DNA of 64,000 nucleotides. Origin: Cristatella mucedo. Lineage: Eukaryota; Bryozoa; Phylactolaemata; Cristatellidae. Position numbers and translations under genes: made by a program. Below the pieces are notes generated by a model. It was given only the letters and a program-made list of their open reading frames with translations. It searched no databases and had not been told where the DNA came from. Each line of letters begins with the position of its first letter. Position 1 is the stretch's first letter. Below, piece after piece: positions 22,270 through 34,740 of the stretch. The DNA is taken from positions 4,233,501-4,297,500 of the forward strand of contig WPIO01000026.1 of NCBI GenBank assembly GCA_009760855.2, in the 5' to 3' direction.

Positions 22270-23770
22270 ATATTAATATTAATAATAATGCACTTGACAA
22301 AGCGCCCTCGGAGAACCTAATCTCTTTCTAGGTGATCTACATTTGCTGCAAAGTGAAATGCAATTGAATGGTAAGTAAAATCAAGCTTGAAAAACAAACC
22401 AAATGAATAATATGGTTAGGGGTGACATGCACACGGTCAGCATGCAAATGTGGTTAGTGGCAGCATGCACAGTGTCAGCACCCATAAGCACATCGAGGAC
22501 AAATCACAGGGACCCACTAAATGCTGTCCTAAATAGGTGTGTTTTCAAGTTCCTTTTAAATGTGGTCAGGTCAGGGGATGTTCTGATGCAGATCGGGAGG
22601 GAGTTCCAGGCTTTGGGAGCATGCGAACTAAATGCACGGTCTCCAAAGAATTTAAGGTTGGTACGAGATATTTGTTGACTGTTGGATTCCGAAAAGCTGG
22701 TGATACGATGCTTGGCCTGATGGGGTAGTATATCTGAGAAATAGGTTGGAGCCATAGAATGAAGGGACCTAAAAGTGAGCGACAAAACCTTGAAGTCAAT
22801 CCGTTGCTTGACTGGTAGCCAGTGCAGGTCGGTGAGAAGTGGAGTAATGTGGCAACTGCGACGCTCACGACAGACAAGCCTAGCTGCAGAGTTTCGCACC
22901 AGCTACAATCGCCTGATTGCACATGCTGGTAGGCCAGTAAGCAGTGAGTTGCAGAAGTCAAGACGGGATGTCACGAATGCATGGACCAACTTGGAGGTGG
23001 TATCCTTATCTAAACAAGCCCGAATTTAGCAATTTTATGAAGCTGCAAGTAGGCGGATTTGACTGTGGAGCTGATATGGTCGTTTAACGAGAGGTCGCTT
23101 TGGAATATGACACCTAGATTTTGAGCTGATTCAACAGGAGATATGCTGGCAGAGCCAATTTTGTGCCTCAGCCTTTCCAATCTCTGAATCAGAATGGTTT
23201 TGCCCAAAACTAGTAAGTTAGTTATATCATCGTTTAGTTTTAGAAAATTTGCTGCCATCCATGATCGGATGTCATTAATGCATGCAGCAAGTGAGTTGAG
23301 AGAATTTGAGGTGCTCGAAGGCTGGGAGGGATCAAAGCAAAGGTACAACTGAGTGTCATCCGCATAGAAGTGAAAGCCTAGATTGTGCTTGGCAATCACA
23401 TCAGCAAGAGGGAGAGTATAAACGGTGAAAAGGACCGGACCTAGCACGGAGCCCTGAGGTACTCCATATTTTAAGAGGTACTTTAGATGATCTTTGTCCA
23501 TTCACGTCAATACTTTGGAGTCTCCCACTGAAATAGGACCTAAACCAATGCAGAGCAGTGATGCCAGTGATGCCCAGGCGAGATGTGAGGCACTCTAGAA
23601 GAACTTTTTGATCGATGGTATCAAAAGCTGCCGAAAGATCAAGCAAAACAAGCAGAGACACTCTACCCATGTCTGCATTCCTAAGTAGGTCGTTGTATAC
23701 CCTAAGCAATGCTGACTCTGCGGAGTGATTAGCTCTAAAGCCAGATTGGAACTTACCAGCGAGGATGGAT
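22270..23770 (-). mobile_element. LINE family A copy: RT domain, C-terminal domain and 3' UTR
   Basis: The best preserved RT of the family. From right to left: NADMGRVSLLVLLDLSAAFD (23,709-23,640); RSYFSGRLQS; YGVPQGSVLGPVLFTVYTLP (about 23,470-23,410); catalytic FYADDTQLYL (about 23,360); WMAANFLKLNDD; and a C-terminal domain with [20 protein letters not shown] (22,899-22,504). The 3' UTR and stem-loop end at about 22,275 with TTATTATT. Only a few frameshifts separate the frames, so this is the youngest-looking copy, but the endonuclease half is missing (5' truncation). Confidence 0.85.
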
Positions 23771-23877
23771 CTTCAATTGAGCATTCTGGAATACTTATGC
23801 AGAATGTCTCCTCTGAAAGGCAACATTACTATGTGCTACTATATTGCTCGTAGTACTGAGCTCCAGGACCTGGTTAT

Positions 23878-23950
23878 TAAGCAAATGTAAAGCGCCTAGA
23901 GAGAGATTGAGTTCTCTGAGGGTGCTTTATCAAGTGCATTATTATTATTT
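23878..23950 (+). mobile_element. Isolated LINE family A 3' terminus, opposite strand
   Basis: The full stem-loop GCAAATGTAAAGCGCCTAGA ... CTGAGGGTGCTTTATCAAGT plus an ATTATTATT tail, with no LINE coding sequence upstream on this strand. It lies ~110 bp from the 5'-truncated end of the minus-strand copy. Confidence 0.7.
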
Positions 23951-24189
23951 TCAATATTTTTATTAAGTGACTGTGAGATCATGCATGTGCTAGTATGGCC
24001 GTGTTTGAGCTCTTCCCCAGTTACAACAGTGTGCTACCGGCAGGTTTAGACAGGCATGGCTGAAGCCTTGGTAGACGTGACTATTTTGAGTGATTGCTTG
24101 CCACGTGACAGCTAAAACACACCTAGCTTGGGAGCCTCAGTATTGTGCGAATACCTTTTTTGTCCGGATTGGTCATCAGGATAAGGGAT

Positions 24190-24349
24190 ATAGCGGCCTG
24201 TTTTTGTATAGCGACAGAAGAGCTTTTGCGGCTATCACCACCGCTTGCAGTGGCGATAAAGGATCGCCCACCGCAGGATTCGAACCCACGACCTCGGGGC
24301 CGAGGTCGTGAATAGCAACTACCTTAACTAGTGAGCCACTACGTCGCCT
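24190..24349 (-). mobile_element. tRNA-derived SINE (family 1), minus-strand copy
   Basis: Reverse complement shows the A box GTGGCTCACTAGTTAAGG, the GACCTCGG..CCGAGGTCGT hairpin, the B box GGGTTCGAATCC (24,276-24,287) and the GCGGTGGTGATAGCCGCAAA body. The 3' AGAGGCTGTTAAATCAGC segment is altered. Confidence 0.8.
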
Positions 24350-24469
24350 ATCAACTAATCTTAAGTATTGAACGGCGTAGAGATAGTATGAAATCCAGCT
24401 TGGATGATGCATGATACAGCTAGAATGATGCTTAATCCAGCTTGTATGTGCAGCAAATCTTAATTGCCT

Positions 24470-25835
24470 AGAATGACTTCGACAACATTGATCGGGATGT
24501 TCTACTTTAATGATTAAGAAAAACGACGGGTCTTATAGACGAGGCACTGGCGTGGTTCAAATCGTACTTGTCTGATCGTGTTCAATCCGTGTCGTGTGGG
24601 GGTCAGGTCTCACACACGAGATCAGTCACCTGTGGATTCCCGCAAGGGTCAGCCCTCGGTCCCTTGCAGTTCTCCATTTATACTCAATCTCTGGAAAAAG
24701 TGATTAAGGCCCACGGAACAGGATATCACTTTCATGCTGATGATACTCAGCTACATTTGTCATTAAAACCGTCTGAATCTTCTGTAGAAAATGATAAACT
24801 GAATGCTCGTCATGCCGATATTTGTTCCTAGATGTCTGAAAACTTTTTGAAACTAAATTAGGATACAGCCACACTGCTGGTCACAGGACACCCTAAGCTT
24901 GTGGCTGGACTGAATGGGTTTGTTCTTTTAATAGGTGATGCTGTTGTTCGACCATCACCGTTTGCTCGAAATTTAGGTATCGTTCTCCACAGCTGGCTAA
25001 ATTTTAAAAGCTTCACTCTGAGGACCTGTTCCACAGCTTGCCATACAGTCCGATTCCTATCTAAGATTAGGAGCTGTCTTCCACAGTGGTTTGCAAAAGA
25101 TTTAACTAGCTCCTTAGTTTTGTCTCGGCTTGACTATTGCGATTCCCTTCTGTCTTGGCTGCCAAAGGAAGCAACTAGACCACTGCAGCTGGCTATGAAT
25201 ATTGCTGAAAGGCTAGTATTTTAAGTCCCAGAGGTTTGAGCACTTTTTTCCTTGGCTAAAATAGCTAGAATAGCTGTCGGTTGACCAACGGATATAAAGC
25301 ACAGTTCTTAGGCTGACCCACAAGACTCGCCACGGCTTGGCTCCTCCATCCCTAGCTGAACTGCTGCACCAGTTTCAGCCTCCTCGTGCCCTCAGGTCCT
25401 GTGTGGACAACCAATTAGCTTTTCCATTCCTTGCCTAAAGACTTCGGTGAGGCAAGGTATTGCTCTGCAGATGTGGGACTCGCTCCCAAGATTTTTACGC
25501 AAACGACAACCCCTGTCGAGCTGCCGACTATGGCTCATCCTTTCCAGCCGTCCTGAGATGCTACTTCCGTGCTACTCACTACCTCAACTGCTCTCCTGAC
25601 TCTGCTATGCTTTCAAATTTCTCCTTGTTACGTGAGATGAAGTCTTTATGCTACCGAATGCTTACTAAAAGTCGCTTATCCTGTGAGTGGGCTATACGAA
25701 ACTCTCCTGTGTAAAACCCACTTAGTTTTGATGGCTTTGGGGGAGTTACATACGAAGATGCCTTACATTAAATTAGTGAGATTAAGCTTTATGATGGGGA
25801 TTTATGATTATATTATTATTGTTGTTATCTCTAGT
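24470..25835 (+). mobile_element. LINE family B copy (CR1/L2-like RT), decayed
   Basis: Plus-strand frames give ALAWFKSYLSDRVQSV, VTCGFPQGSALGPLQFSIYT (24,600-24,690), catalytic FHADDTQLHL (the usual YADD is HADD), a WMSENFLKLN-like segment, and RLDYCDSLLSWLPKEAT then LQLAMNIAERLV (25,125-25,224). HGLAPPSLAELLHQF follows at about 25,330. The tail is TATTATTATTGTTG near 25,812. Sequence and 3' end differ from family A. Frameshifts and stops throughout. Confidence 0.8.
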
Positions 25836-25899
25836 TTTGTAATTTCCTCTATCCAGCAATCATCTTCTCAATTTTTAATTTTCTACCTACTCTAGATGA

Positions 25900-27080
25900 T
25901 TCATTCGCAGGACTTTTCATCCACGGACGATTTATCCACGGACAATTTATTCAGAATAGTGCTTAACCATGTTATTACGAACTGACATGATTACACGATT
26001 GCAGTTGAAAATATTTTGAAACAAATACCTTTAATTTAAGCACACAGCAACAAATGAAAATATTCAGTTATAGAGGATTGTCAAAAACCAAGGAAACTGA
26101 AGAGAAAAGTTCAAATTTTATGTTTTATTTATCAATGAAGTTGGATTATCAAATAATAATTGTGCGACAAAACGAAAGCATGAAAGTAAAGCAAGACATC
26201 CGCTCATTCGAAACACACACAGCACATCTGACTCTGTTGAGCGGATCACGATATTTCTTGATGCGTGTTCCTGAATTCCAGCAGCTCCTTGCATGAATGC
26301 TGATTTCTTTTTCTGACAGTCTTTCTCAAGCTCTACTAACAGCAACCGTTGTGAAGGATGGCTCAATGTAGGGATGGTAGCTCAGATCGCCCATTCAGCG
26401 TGGGGAACAAAGAAAACTAAAACTCTCAGACGAAAAAAAGCACGCGTATATGCATATGCATAATATATGTATATGTGTAAGCGAATGCATACGTTTACCT
26501 GCTCCTCAGTTATCTTCTGACCGGCGACACGGGCTCGACCGCGTCTGCGCCGTGTCTACTTCAACCAGGCCCAATCGTCTCCCTCCGTGGTCTCTTTGCA
26601 ACTGCTCACAAAGTTACTCGGCGTCCCTGTTTCGCCGTCTTGCCCATTAGCCGAATGCAGGCTAAGCAATTCTTCATCGCACCGTCTCTCACGACACGGT
26701 GCTCCTCCGAAAGCCGCAAACCTATACCTAATTGGCAGTCTTATGCCCTGAGGAGCCGAACAGCTACCACGCCCACCAGCAGGCTGCAGGCTAAGACACG
26801 ACTACGACGTGAGCATAAATCGCAGAATTAATTTCTTGTCAGCATGAATAGTCAGTGGATGAATTGTTCTTTGATAAAACGTCCTTGGAAGGCTCTTCCT
26901 AGAACCTTTTCTGTCTATCGGCCAGTATCTCTGGCTCTACCTGTCCGTCTCGATATCTCTTTCTCTTTGACTCTCTCTATATAAACATGCTCATATTTGC
27001 ATTCTCACAGTCTCTCAATCTCAGAAAATCAATTTCTATCGACGTCTGTCTTATCCCAAATTCCTATCTCCTTTATATCT
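25900..27080. other. No gene recognised
   Basis: A GC-richer patch (26,510-26,800) has open frames without known domains. ATCCACGGACRATTTATC occurs twice near 25,920-25,955 as a small tandem repeat. Confidence 0.35.
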
Positions 27081-27082
27081 CT

Positions 27083-27212
27083 GTTTTTCACGACCTCGAC
27101 CCCGAGATCGTGGGTTCAAATCCTGTGGTGGGCGATCGTTTATTGACGCCGGGAGCTGTGGTGATAGCCTAAAAGGCCTTTTGTCGCTATAAAAAGAGGC
27201 TGTTAAATCAGC
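27083..27212 (+). mobile_element. tRNA-derived SINE (family 1), 5'-truncated copy
   Basis: Begins at the CACGACCTCGACCCCGAGAT hairpin, so the A box is missing. B box GGTTCAAATCC (27,113-27,123), then GGAGCTGTGGTGATAGCC and the family 3' end AAAAAGAGGCTGTTAAATCA. Confidence 0.8.
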
Positions 27213-28850
27213 TTATGTTTTTTAAATAACTTTCTGTCTCTCTGTACGTCTAAAGACTTCATTAGTTTCCAAGTATCTCTATTTCGCCGTGCTGTTTGTC
27301 TCACAGTCGGCCTCCATACAGAAGTGCATATTATAGGCACCTGGGCAAAAAATTACAACTGTAAAATTGTGACGGACCAGCTTTATGCATGCAGCTACGG
27401 GATCTAAAAACTTTATGTTATGCACTGATAATAGGTAACCAAGCCAGGAATGTATCTAGCCTGCAAAATTTAACCTTGGTAGCTGTTGCTAAAATATTTA
27501 ACGTGTAGTTCAAAATTTAATTTTAGTTTTGTTTCACACTTTCTTAAAAATTAACGTTAGAAAGCGCAAGAGTATACATTTTAAATTATACGATGGTAAT
27601 GAGAAACATAATTTCGGAATACCCTTCTAAAATTGCATTGAAAGCAACCACCAAAGAATGGAAAGTTCTTCTACCGTGAGACAATTACATTTTAAGATAA
27701 TTACTAGTGGAATAATTTTGGTGTACTGACTAAGCAGAAAATATGTTTACTATAATGAGTTGCAGTTAATTTTCCCATCTCTCATTTTGGTATCTTTTCT
27801 ATTTATCAGGAATGTAGTTTGGTTATTAATGTTTGCTTGGTAACTCTCAGAGAAGTGGCTTTGCTCATTTCACTTTGCTCAACTCACTTGCTTGTTAATG
27901 TTTTTTATAATGAAAATTTGATTGAAATTTGCAAATTTGAAGATGAAATAATTGTGTTGCTCTTTTTAAATTATTATCGACTAACTTTAAAATACCGGGC
28001 GATGCTTGATTTGTGGATATAGAGCCAAAAAATTATTAGTTAAGAGCATTCTCCTTACAAAAGTTTCATATTCTGGAGCCCAATGTAACAGTTGTGAATA
28101 CAGTTTTTAAAAAATTGGTTGCGATATGCTGATGAAGGAAAAAACACCGAGTAGTTCTCCTTCGGAATCTGGAGAGTACTATTATTACGATAAAGGTCAT
28201 GGTTTGAAAATAGGATGCGTCTGCCATGGGCGTGTTCTTCAAATCTTCACTCCCCTAAATAATCTGATTATTTTTTGAGCACTTTGTCACAATTCAACCA
28301 TTTCTTAATCATTGAAAAACAGAATCACAAGTTACCCCAATATCTTTATCTTACCTCCGACCAGTTAGAATCTAACTTAGTATGGTGCCTAATTGCAACG
28401 CTTTTATTTTCTGCAAGATAATATTAATGCACTAATAGCGTCTGTGTGTACTAAATATCTCGATTTCAATTTACATATGCTGGGAAGTAAGCTTATCAAT
28501 TGGTTAGCTGATAAATAGGCAGTGACACTACGCACATGCACACAAAGGAAAATTCACTCGGAGCCGGCATAAGTTGTGAGGAGCTCATGAGTACTTGAGT
28601 TTTTCAATTAGAGAAAGTTGGAGATGTCCCAACGTGAATCGCGAGGGAGCTACAATATTTGGGATCAAGCTAAAGAATGCTGATGATAGACACTAATCTG
28701 TAACAGATTTTTAATGAATTTATAATGGATAAGTTTTTATGATGAATTTATAATTAACCTTCCGTAGAGAATTAGCTATCAGATTTGAGTCACGAAAACA
28801 TACGAATGATTAAATAAGAAGCATGATTGGGAAGAATTTTAAATAAGGAC
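27213..28850. other. AT-rich sequence, no gene recognised
   Basis: Only short frames, e.g. 27,819-28,022 (Leu-rich, no known motif). No repeat copy identified. Confidence 0.4.
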
Positions 28851-28854
28851 GACT

Positions 28855-29720
28855 TTGACGTAGAATGAAGGAACCTAATCGGGAGTGACAGAAAAATTAA
28901 GTTTATGAATTGCTTGTTTGGTAAACAGCACAGAACAGTGAGAATGATTTAATGTGGTAGTTGAAGTTTAAGACAGACAGGCCTTGTGTTGGAGTTGTTC
29001 TTACGCTGTAAGCACCTTATTTGGTGAGCAGGTAAATTAGCAGTGCCTTGCAGAAGTTATTACATGCTGGTGAAGAGGCTTTGAAATGCTTCACGTGAAG
29101 CTGAGTTGGTCATCAAGTGAGTAACAGGTCATATTTGGAAAGTGTCACCCAGGATGGGCTCAAGCACTGCCGGAGATATAATCACCGAGACCATGTCATA
29201 TAGTTAGATTTTCAAATTTCTGAGGGACACTTGGTTTGCAAATAACCAGAAAGTTGTTTCCACAGTCATTCATGTGAGTACTTCCCCACATACAAGTGAG
29301 AATTTCTGTGCTACTTGCTGCAAGGTGGTTGGGGGAGAGTTAAAAGTGGTAGAACGAAGAGAGGGATAAAAGCACAGATACTGCTGAACAGCATCTCCAT
29401 ACAAATTAAACTAAGATTGTGCCATGCAATTAAATTTGCATGAGGTACAGTAGAAAAATAAAACAAAGTTGTTCTCTGACATACAGTTTGAAATCTCACG
29501 GCGAGACGTGATTGTAACTGTTCCATTGGTATACTATTGACAACAGAAAAAGATTGTATGCGTAAAACGCCTTGCGAATTAATGCTATCGAAAGCTGAAG
29601 AGAGATCTAGCAGAGCAGCTTACCGACTTTGCCTAAGTTTTTTCTCCTGAAAAAGTCGTTAAAAACTAGCAAAGCTGCTGGCCCTATGAAGTGATAGCTC
29701 CATAACTTGATTTGAACTTG
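28855..29720 (-). mobile_element. Old, heavily diverged LINE copy (family A-like)
   Basis: The plus strand retains family A landmarks in reverse: GAATGAAGGAACCTAATCGG-like 3' coding sequence, CTTGTGTTGGAGTTGTTC, and at 29,584-29,625 the reverse complement of ALLDLSSAFDS, the RT motif. Many indels; no frame longer than 71 codons survives. Confidence 0.6.
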
Positions 29721-30039
29721 CTTTATAGGTTTATAGTTTTTGTTAAAAGAGTTTTTATAGCAAGAAGTTTTATTTTAATTCATTAAAAGGGTGATTAGAC
29801 AACATCTGTAAAGTTGATTGAATCGACTTGATATACTAATGAATAAAAATGAGAGTACTCAACAGCTCTGTTAAACGATGGAGAGACACCGACTTAATTA
29901 AGGGAAATATTAGAGTCGGCAGCCAAAAATAGATCAGCCATGATCTATATTTGGCATTCACGGTGCTAGGTGGGTTCATCCGAATGAATTTTATAAAATA
30001 AATATTTAGGAAAGAATGGACGACTTTAGGAAATTTAAA

Positions 30040-30330
30040 TTATCGAAATATTCTCAAGTTCACATCCTTCTAAAGCCCTGAACTCTCACCCAACTGGCAT
30101 AACGACATTCCCTGACTTGACGGCATTTTAAAAGAAGCTCAAAAAACGTCTATTTATCTCTGCATTTAGTGGGTCCCTGACATTCGTATTTTGTGTCAAA
30201 ACGATTGCCGAGACTGTGCATGCTGCCTCTAAACATATTTGCATGCTGGCCCTGTGCATGTCAACCTCTAACCACGTCGTGGTTGTTGTGATTAAGCATC
30301 CTACTAATTACCTTGCGATCATACATTTTT
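30040..30330 (+). mobile_element. LINE family A 3' fragment interrupted by a SINE
   Basis: Matches the end of family A ORF2 and its 3' UTR: GCATTTAGTGGGTCCCTGAC, TGTGCATGCTGCCTCTAAAC, GCATGCTGGCCCTGTGCATG. A family 1 SINE follows at 30,335. A decayed LINE end (GAGAGAGCTATACGAATGC, ATTATTATT) reappears at about 30,548-30,590, so the SINE appears to have inserted inside the LINE 3' UTR. Confidence 0.7.
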
Positions 30331-30334
30331 TGTT

Positions 30335-30502
30335 GAGCCGTGATGGCTCACTAGTTAAGGCGGTTGCTTTTCGTGACCTCAGGGGTGAGATTGTGGGTTC
30401 AAATCCTGCGATGGGCAATCCTTTATTTCCGCTGCAAGTGGTGGTGCTAACCACGAAGGCTCTTCTGTCTCTATACGAAAGAGGTTGTTAAAGCAGCAGG
30501 TA
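30335..30502 (+). mobile_element. tRNA-derived SINE (family 1) nested in a LINE 3' region
   Basis: A box TGGCTCACTAG (30,344-30,354), B box GGTTCAAATCC (30,396-30,406), body GCAAGTGGTGGTGCTAACC, and 3' end GAAAGAGGTTGTTAAAGCAG. Confidence 0.85.
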
Positions 30503-30609
30503 TTTTGTTTTGTATCAAACGTCAATTGCCTCAATTGATTGATTTTAATGAGAGAGCTATACGAATGCATTATTATTATAATTATTTTGTTATTACTGCC
30601 ATGTAGCTT

Positions 30610-31740
30610 CATTAAGCACTAGGTTTACACCTAATATGAAGGTATTTATCCAGATTATCAATGCATTAGTCTTCTTAAAGGCTTGAGTTTAGGATTTAAG
30701 CTCCACGATGCAATAATTTTTCATTATTCACAGTCTTAAGATCTTTTGAGTAGGGTTGCTGAGTTCTTGTCGTTTCCTAAAAAATTAAAGCGGTACTTAG
30801 AGTATTGACATTTTTTTCAGAATTGCCAATTTAGCGTCCAGCCTAATTGGAAAACCTTTTCCATCTTTACCAGTTTGCTGCTGGCTGAAATTGTATATTT
30901 GGAATATCTCTGTGTACTCTTTCGTGAAAGTCTTACGTTAGTGGCAGGGAGTTGTATTATCAGGCTTTCAGACGCGGGCCCAATGACCGTTTGAAGTTTT
31001 TTACCTTTCTGAGGACCAACATGACGCTAAGATGACCGTCATTGCTTCGAATGCATCGAAATTCGGTGAGGTTTCAGTTGTTGTGTAGGCTTAACTTCCG
31101 AGAAAAAAAGGCCGTGCCTCTGCATGCAGGCCCACGTCGGCTTTTGGTAGGATTCCGTCAGTCCACCCCCATGAAGCAGGATCATACTTAAGTAGTGCCC
31201 CCCAGAGCCAGTAGCCTTCGTTGACCAGTACTGTAAGCTTCGTTGGAGACGCGACAGGCATTCTCTTATGTGCAAGCTTCACTGTGCTTCACCGAACTGG
31301 CTTGGGCAGCCAATGGTCGGTCTTCGATCATCATTGGTCCCATTTAGGACGGCTATGTGATATCGCAAGGTGCAGCTAATAATGTGCGGAATATGTGCGT
31401 TAGTGCTTCCTTTAGAAAATTACTCAAGCGGTGACCTGACTTCAGTCAAAAGTGAGTTCTTAACTTGTGCCAGCAAAGTAATTTGAGATTGGTTCAAAGC
31501 ACAGCCGAACGATGCATGTCAGACGAGCGTGTAATTGGGATTAGACTGCATCAAGACATCGAGGGACCCCAAAGACGGCTGCACGCTGGCTCTTAGAAAA
31601 GAAGATAGCAACATCCATTAATGTGAGAAGCATTGAAGTGTCAACAGGCACTTAATTCATCACGCACAACGGCTGAACAGCTAGCCGCTTGAAGTAAAAC
31701 ATCTTAGCCACTTAGTTAAACTGGAAGTCTTTGCTCATCT
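30610..31740. other. No gene recognised
   Basis: A minus-strand frame at 31,039-31,282 is open in two registers without known motifs. Nothing else supportable. Confidence 0.35.
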
Positions 31741-31764
31741 GATAGGGGATATTAATGTGGGCCA

Positions 31765-32110
31765 TCGTAATGCGCTCGAAATTTAAGTACTGGCTTCCAC
31801 AGCTACCTAAATTTTGAAAGCTTTGTTAATAAGACTGCTTCCACAACTAGCCACCACGTCCGATTCCTCTCTGGGATTATGAACTGTCTTCCAGGATTGT
31901 TGGCAAGTTATTTAACTAGCACATCAGTTCTGTCTTAGCTAGATTAGTGCACTTTCCTTTTAGCCGGGCCCCCGATAAAAAGTCACTAGGCCTCTGCAGC
32001 TGGCTATGAATACGGCTGAACTACTAGTCTGCAAATCCCAGACGTTTGACCAAGTGTCTCCATCGATAAAAAGCTTGGATGGCTGCAGGTTGATACACGG
32101 ATACAGAGAG
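31765..32110 (+). mobile_element. LINE family B fragment
   Basis: Collinear with the 25-kb copy: CGAAATTTAAGTACTGGCTT, a TACCTAAATTTTGAAAGCTT segment, GCTGTCTTCC-like sequence, and CTGCAGCTGGCTATGAATAC (the LQLAMN segment). Stops in every frame. Confidence 0.65.
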
Positions 32111-34690
32111 AAGTTCTACGCTTAACCTGGCTGACCCACAACACGGGATTTATAGCTAAGGATCGCCGTAAACGTGATGTCTACTAAGTATGGTCGGCCT
32201 CTTAGTCGGCCACGAGCTCTGCTAATCTGCAATCCGACGTGAGTCCCACTCAACCTACCAATAGACTAGCACTAGCCCTCACCCATATCACCTCTCACAT
32301 GTGTGCTAACGCACCCATGCCACTCCTTGAGCTATCCACCGTACCAGAGCGCTTTTTCAATCGGCCTCGTGCAGGATCCATTACAGCCTGCTTACTGTGT
32401 CTTAAGACTTAATCCCTGAACCACACCTACAAAGAAGCCCAGCCCTGGAGGCTAATATCGTCAGCATCTTAAAAATTGGTGGTAATATTTCGGGAGAGCC
32501 GAGTACAATCGTCTGGATTTTAGGGCCATGGCTGACAATCTAAAGAAAGGCATACATGTACAGCCTATTAACTATAGGTGTTTGACAATCTACGTCAGTG
32601 AAATTGTTGGATTTACTCAAATATGTGCTTCCAGCACACCGTATAAGGTCTGCGAACACACGGCATCTCGAGACTGCTGAGCTAGGTATTGTGATACATA
32701 CTTTCAGCATCTAGTTAGAATGCGACCTTCCCTGTTTGGATGTCGCAAAATTTCAAACTGACCTCGACATGTTAACAGGTTGACTTCAAGATGAAAAAAG
32801 TATGAACAGTCCTCTACGTTATAAATTTCATTCACAGAGCAAGTAAAAGTGGCCGTAATATTTATTTTAAATTTTAGCGAGGGAAATCAACTCTTTTCTT
32901 GTGTATACCGGTTTCTGTGTAAATTACAAAAACCGGTTTCATCGCTGAAAAGATTTCTAGCAAAAGTGCTAATCCGAGGCCTGTTAAAAAGACACTTGGT
33001 ACTCTATATGAGCTTATTTTTAGTGTGGGCTAGGATTTCGTCGTTGCTAACACAGCTAGGCTCAGCCTTAGGTAGATGGATGGATAGAGCTTAGTATAGT
33101 TATTGTATATAATTCGATGGACAGAGAGTCCGATCTTTGTGGCATTTTTAAAGCTCGACCAGAAGATTCCTAGTAAACTTTGTCTTGTCTATAAACCCTT
33201 GCCTATAAAAGCGAGTGCTCATAGTTTGGTAATTCAAAGGAGAAAAATCCTGCCAAACATCGGCAAGCCTCGTATTTCAACATTAGGACCAGTGAGTCAT
33301 TGTCAAGTGAAGGATGAAACGGAATTGATGGACAAGGTATTGAGAACGGATTCCACTTTATGGTTCTTAAATGGATGAGCCCAATATTGGACACGATTAA
33401 TAACTTTTAATTTAGTCCCAAACACACGATCTCTAGTTTATTCAAAAGAGGTTTAGTTTTTGCTTGTTTAGGGTACAACTTTTTCAAATAAAGTCAAAAC
33501 AAAAACAAATGCGGATCAATAAAATTCACTGCTTACATATAAGCAATAGATTTACGGAAACTCCTTGGTTGCATTCTAATTGGAAAAAACGTGGTTTGAA
33601 AATGAATCAACCCGATAAGCTTCCCTAGGACAATTCTCTAAAGAGTGTACCATAAATGCATTTCCGCGTCATATCCTGTCCACGGTAGGTATTTAATTTT
33701 ACGTGGCACACCCTACAAGTCATTCCGCTATGAACAGCAAAAATCTTTGACTTTTTAAAAAAGCGATACTGAAACGGACCATTTAATACCGAGTCCAGAA
33801 GCATACTCAAATTAGGACGGGATTTCAAACCAAACTCAATATAAAGTTCCACTGTGGCTCGAGAAATTTAAATCAAGGTTAATGCTAGTCTAGTTTATTA
33901 TGCTGCCATGTGGATGGTCAGTCTTAAACCAGAAAAAGTGTAGTTGCTTTTACCTGTAGAGATTAGGTCTAGATGGCCTCTGAATGTCCAATGTGAACAC
34001 AATTTCTCACACTGATTAACTATTCCTCCTGTACTGGAAATCTCGCGAACTATTAAGGTACAACATTTAGAAAAGTGTTTTAAATTGCCAATGGGAAAAT
34101 ATTTTCCTGGTTTGCTAATAAATATGTTGAATCATTTTCAAGATTCGATTTTTCATCCCTTAAAAAATTCAGTTATGAATTGAAATATTATTATTAGAAA
34201 TAGCAGTGAAGATAAGGAATTGCATGCTGTCTACATTAATCCGATGTTTGCAGCGCACCTACTGACTGTCATTTACGAGTTATTGAAAGACCCAGGTTCT
34301 TTTCCAACTTGAATTTTCATACCACGAAATTATAACCTTCATATTTTTGTCTGCATGCAAAATCATACAGATCCAGTAAGTACTATTGTGGTTTTTGGAA
34401 GTGTATATACCAGTAACCGTTGCAAGAGACTTGAAAAATTCTGACTCGGTCACTCGGCTTTGTTTTAGCAAATAGAAAATTCTAATTCAGTGAGCCTATT
34501 TCAATTCATCTTCAAGGAAACGGTAAGCATGCATCAGGTGCAGGTCTAACGTAAAGTTTTGATATTCTCGCAAGACGTCTAATTGCATCCAGACTTCTTC
34601 ACAGTCATTGCTTCACAGTCACTACGCTGCTCGAGTCACTGCTCTTTTGCTGCCATGCCATTGGCTAGTACTGCGTCCATGTGATCCCCC
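32111..34690. other. No gene recognised; contains P2X upstream sequence
   Basis: 32,111-32,460 could be more diverged LINE B 3' sequence. Frames at 32,849-33,378 and 33,625-33,852 have no known motif. The last kilobase is AT-rich sequence upstream of the P2X promoter. Confidence 0.35.
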
Positions 34691-34707
34691 ATTCAAGGAA
34701 AAGCCCA

Positions 34708-34713
34708 TATATA
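34708..34713 (+). promoter_or_regulatory. TATA box candidate of the P2X gene
   Basis: CCATATATAGG, with TATATA starting 27 bp before a candidate initiator adenine. This fits an RNA polymerase II TATA/Inr arrangement (inference). Confidence 0.5.
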
Positions 34714-34732
34714 GGCTGGTCCTGCACGCAGC

Positions 34733-34739
34733 ACAGTCT
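34733..34739 (+). promoter_or_regulatory. Initiator candidate of the P2X gene
   Basis: ACAGTCT resembles the metazoan initiator (TCAGTY). It would give a 5' UTR of about 60 nt. Confidence 0.4.
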
Positions 34740-34740
34740 C

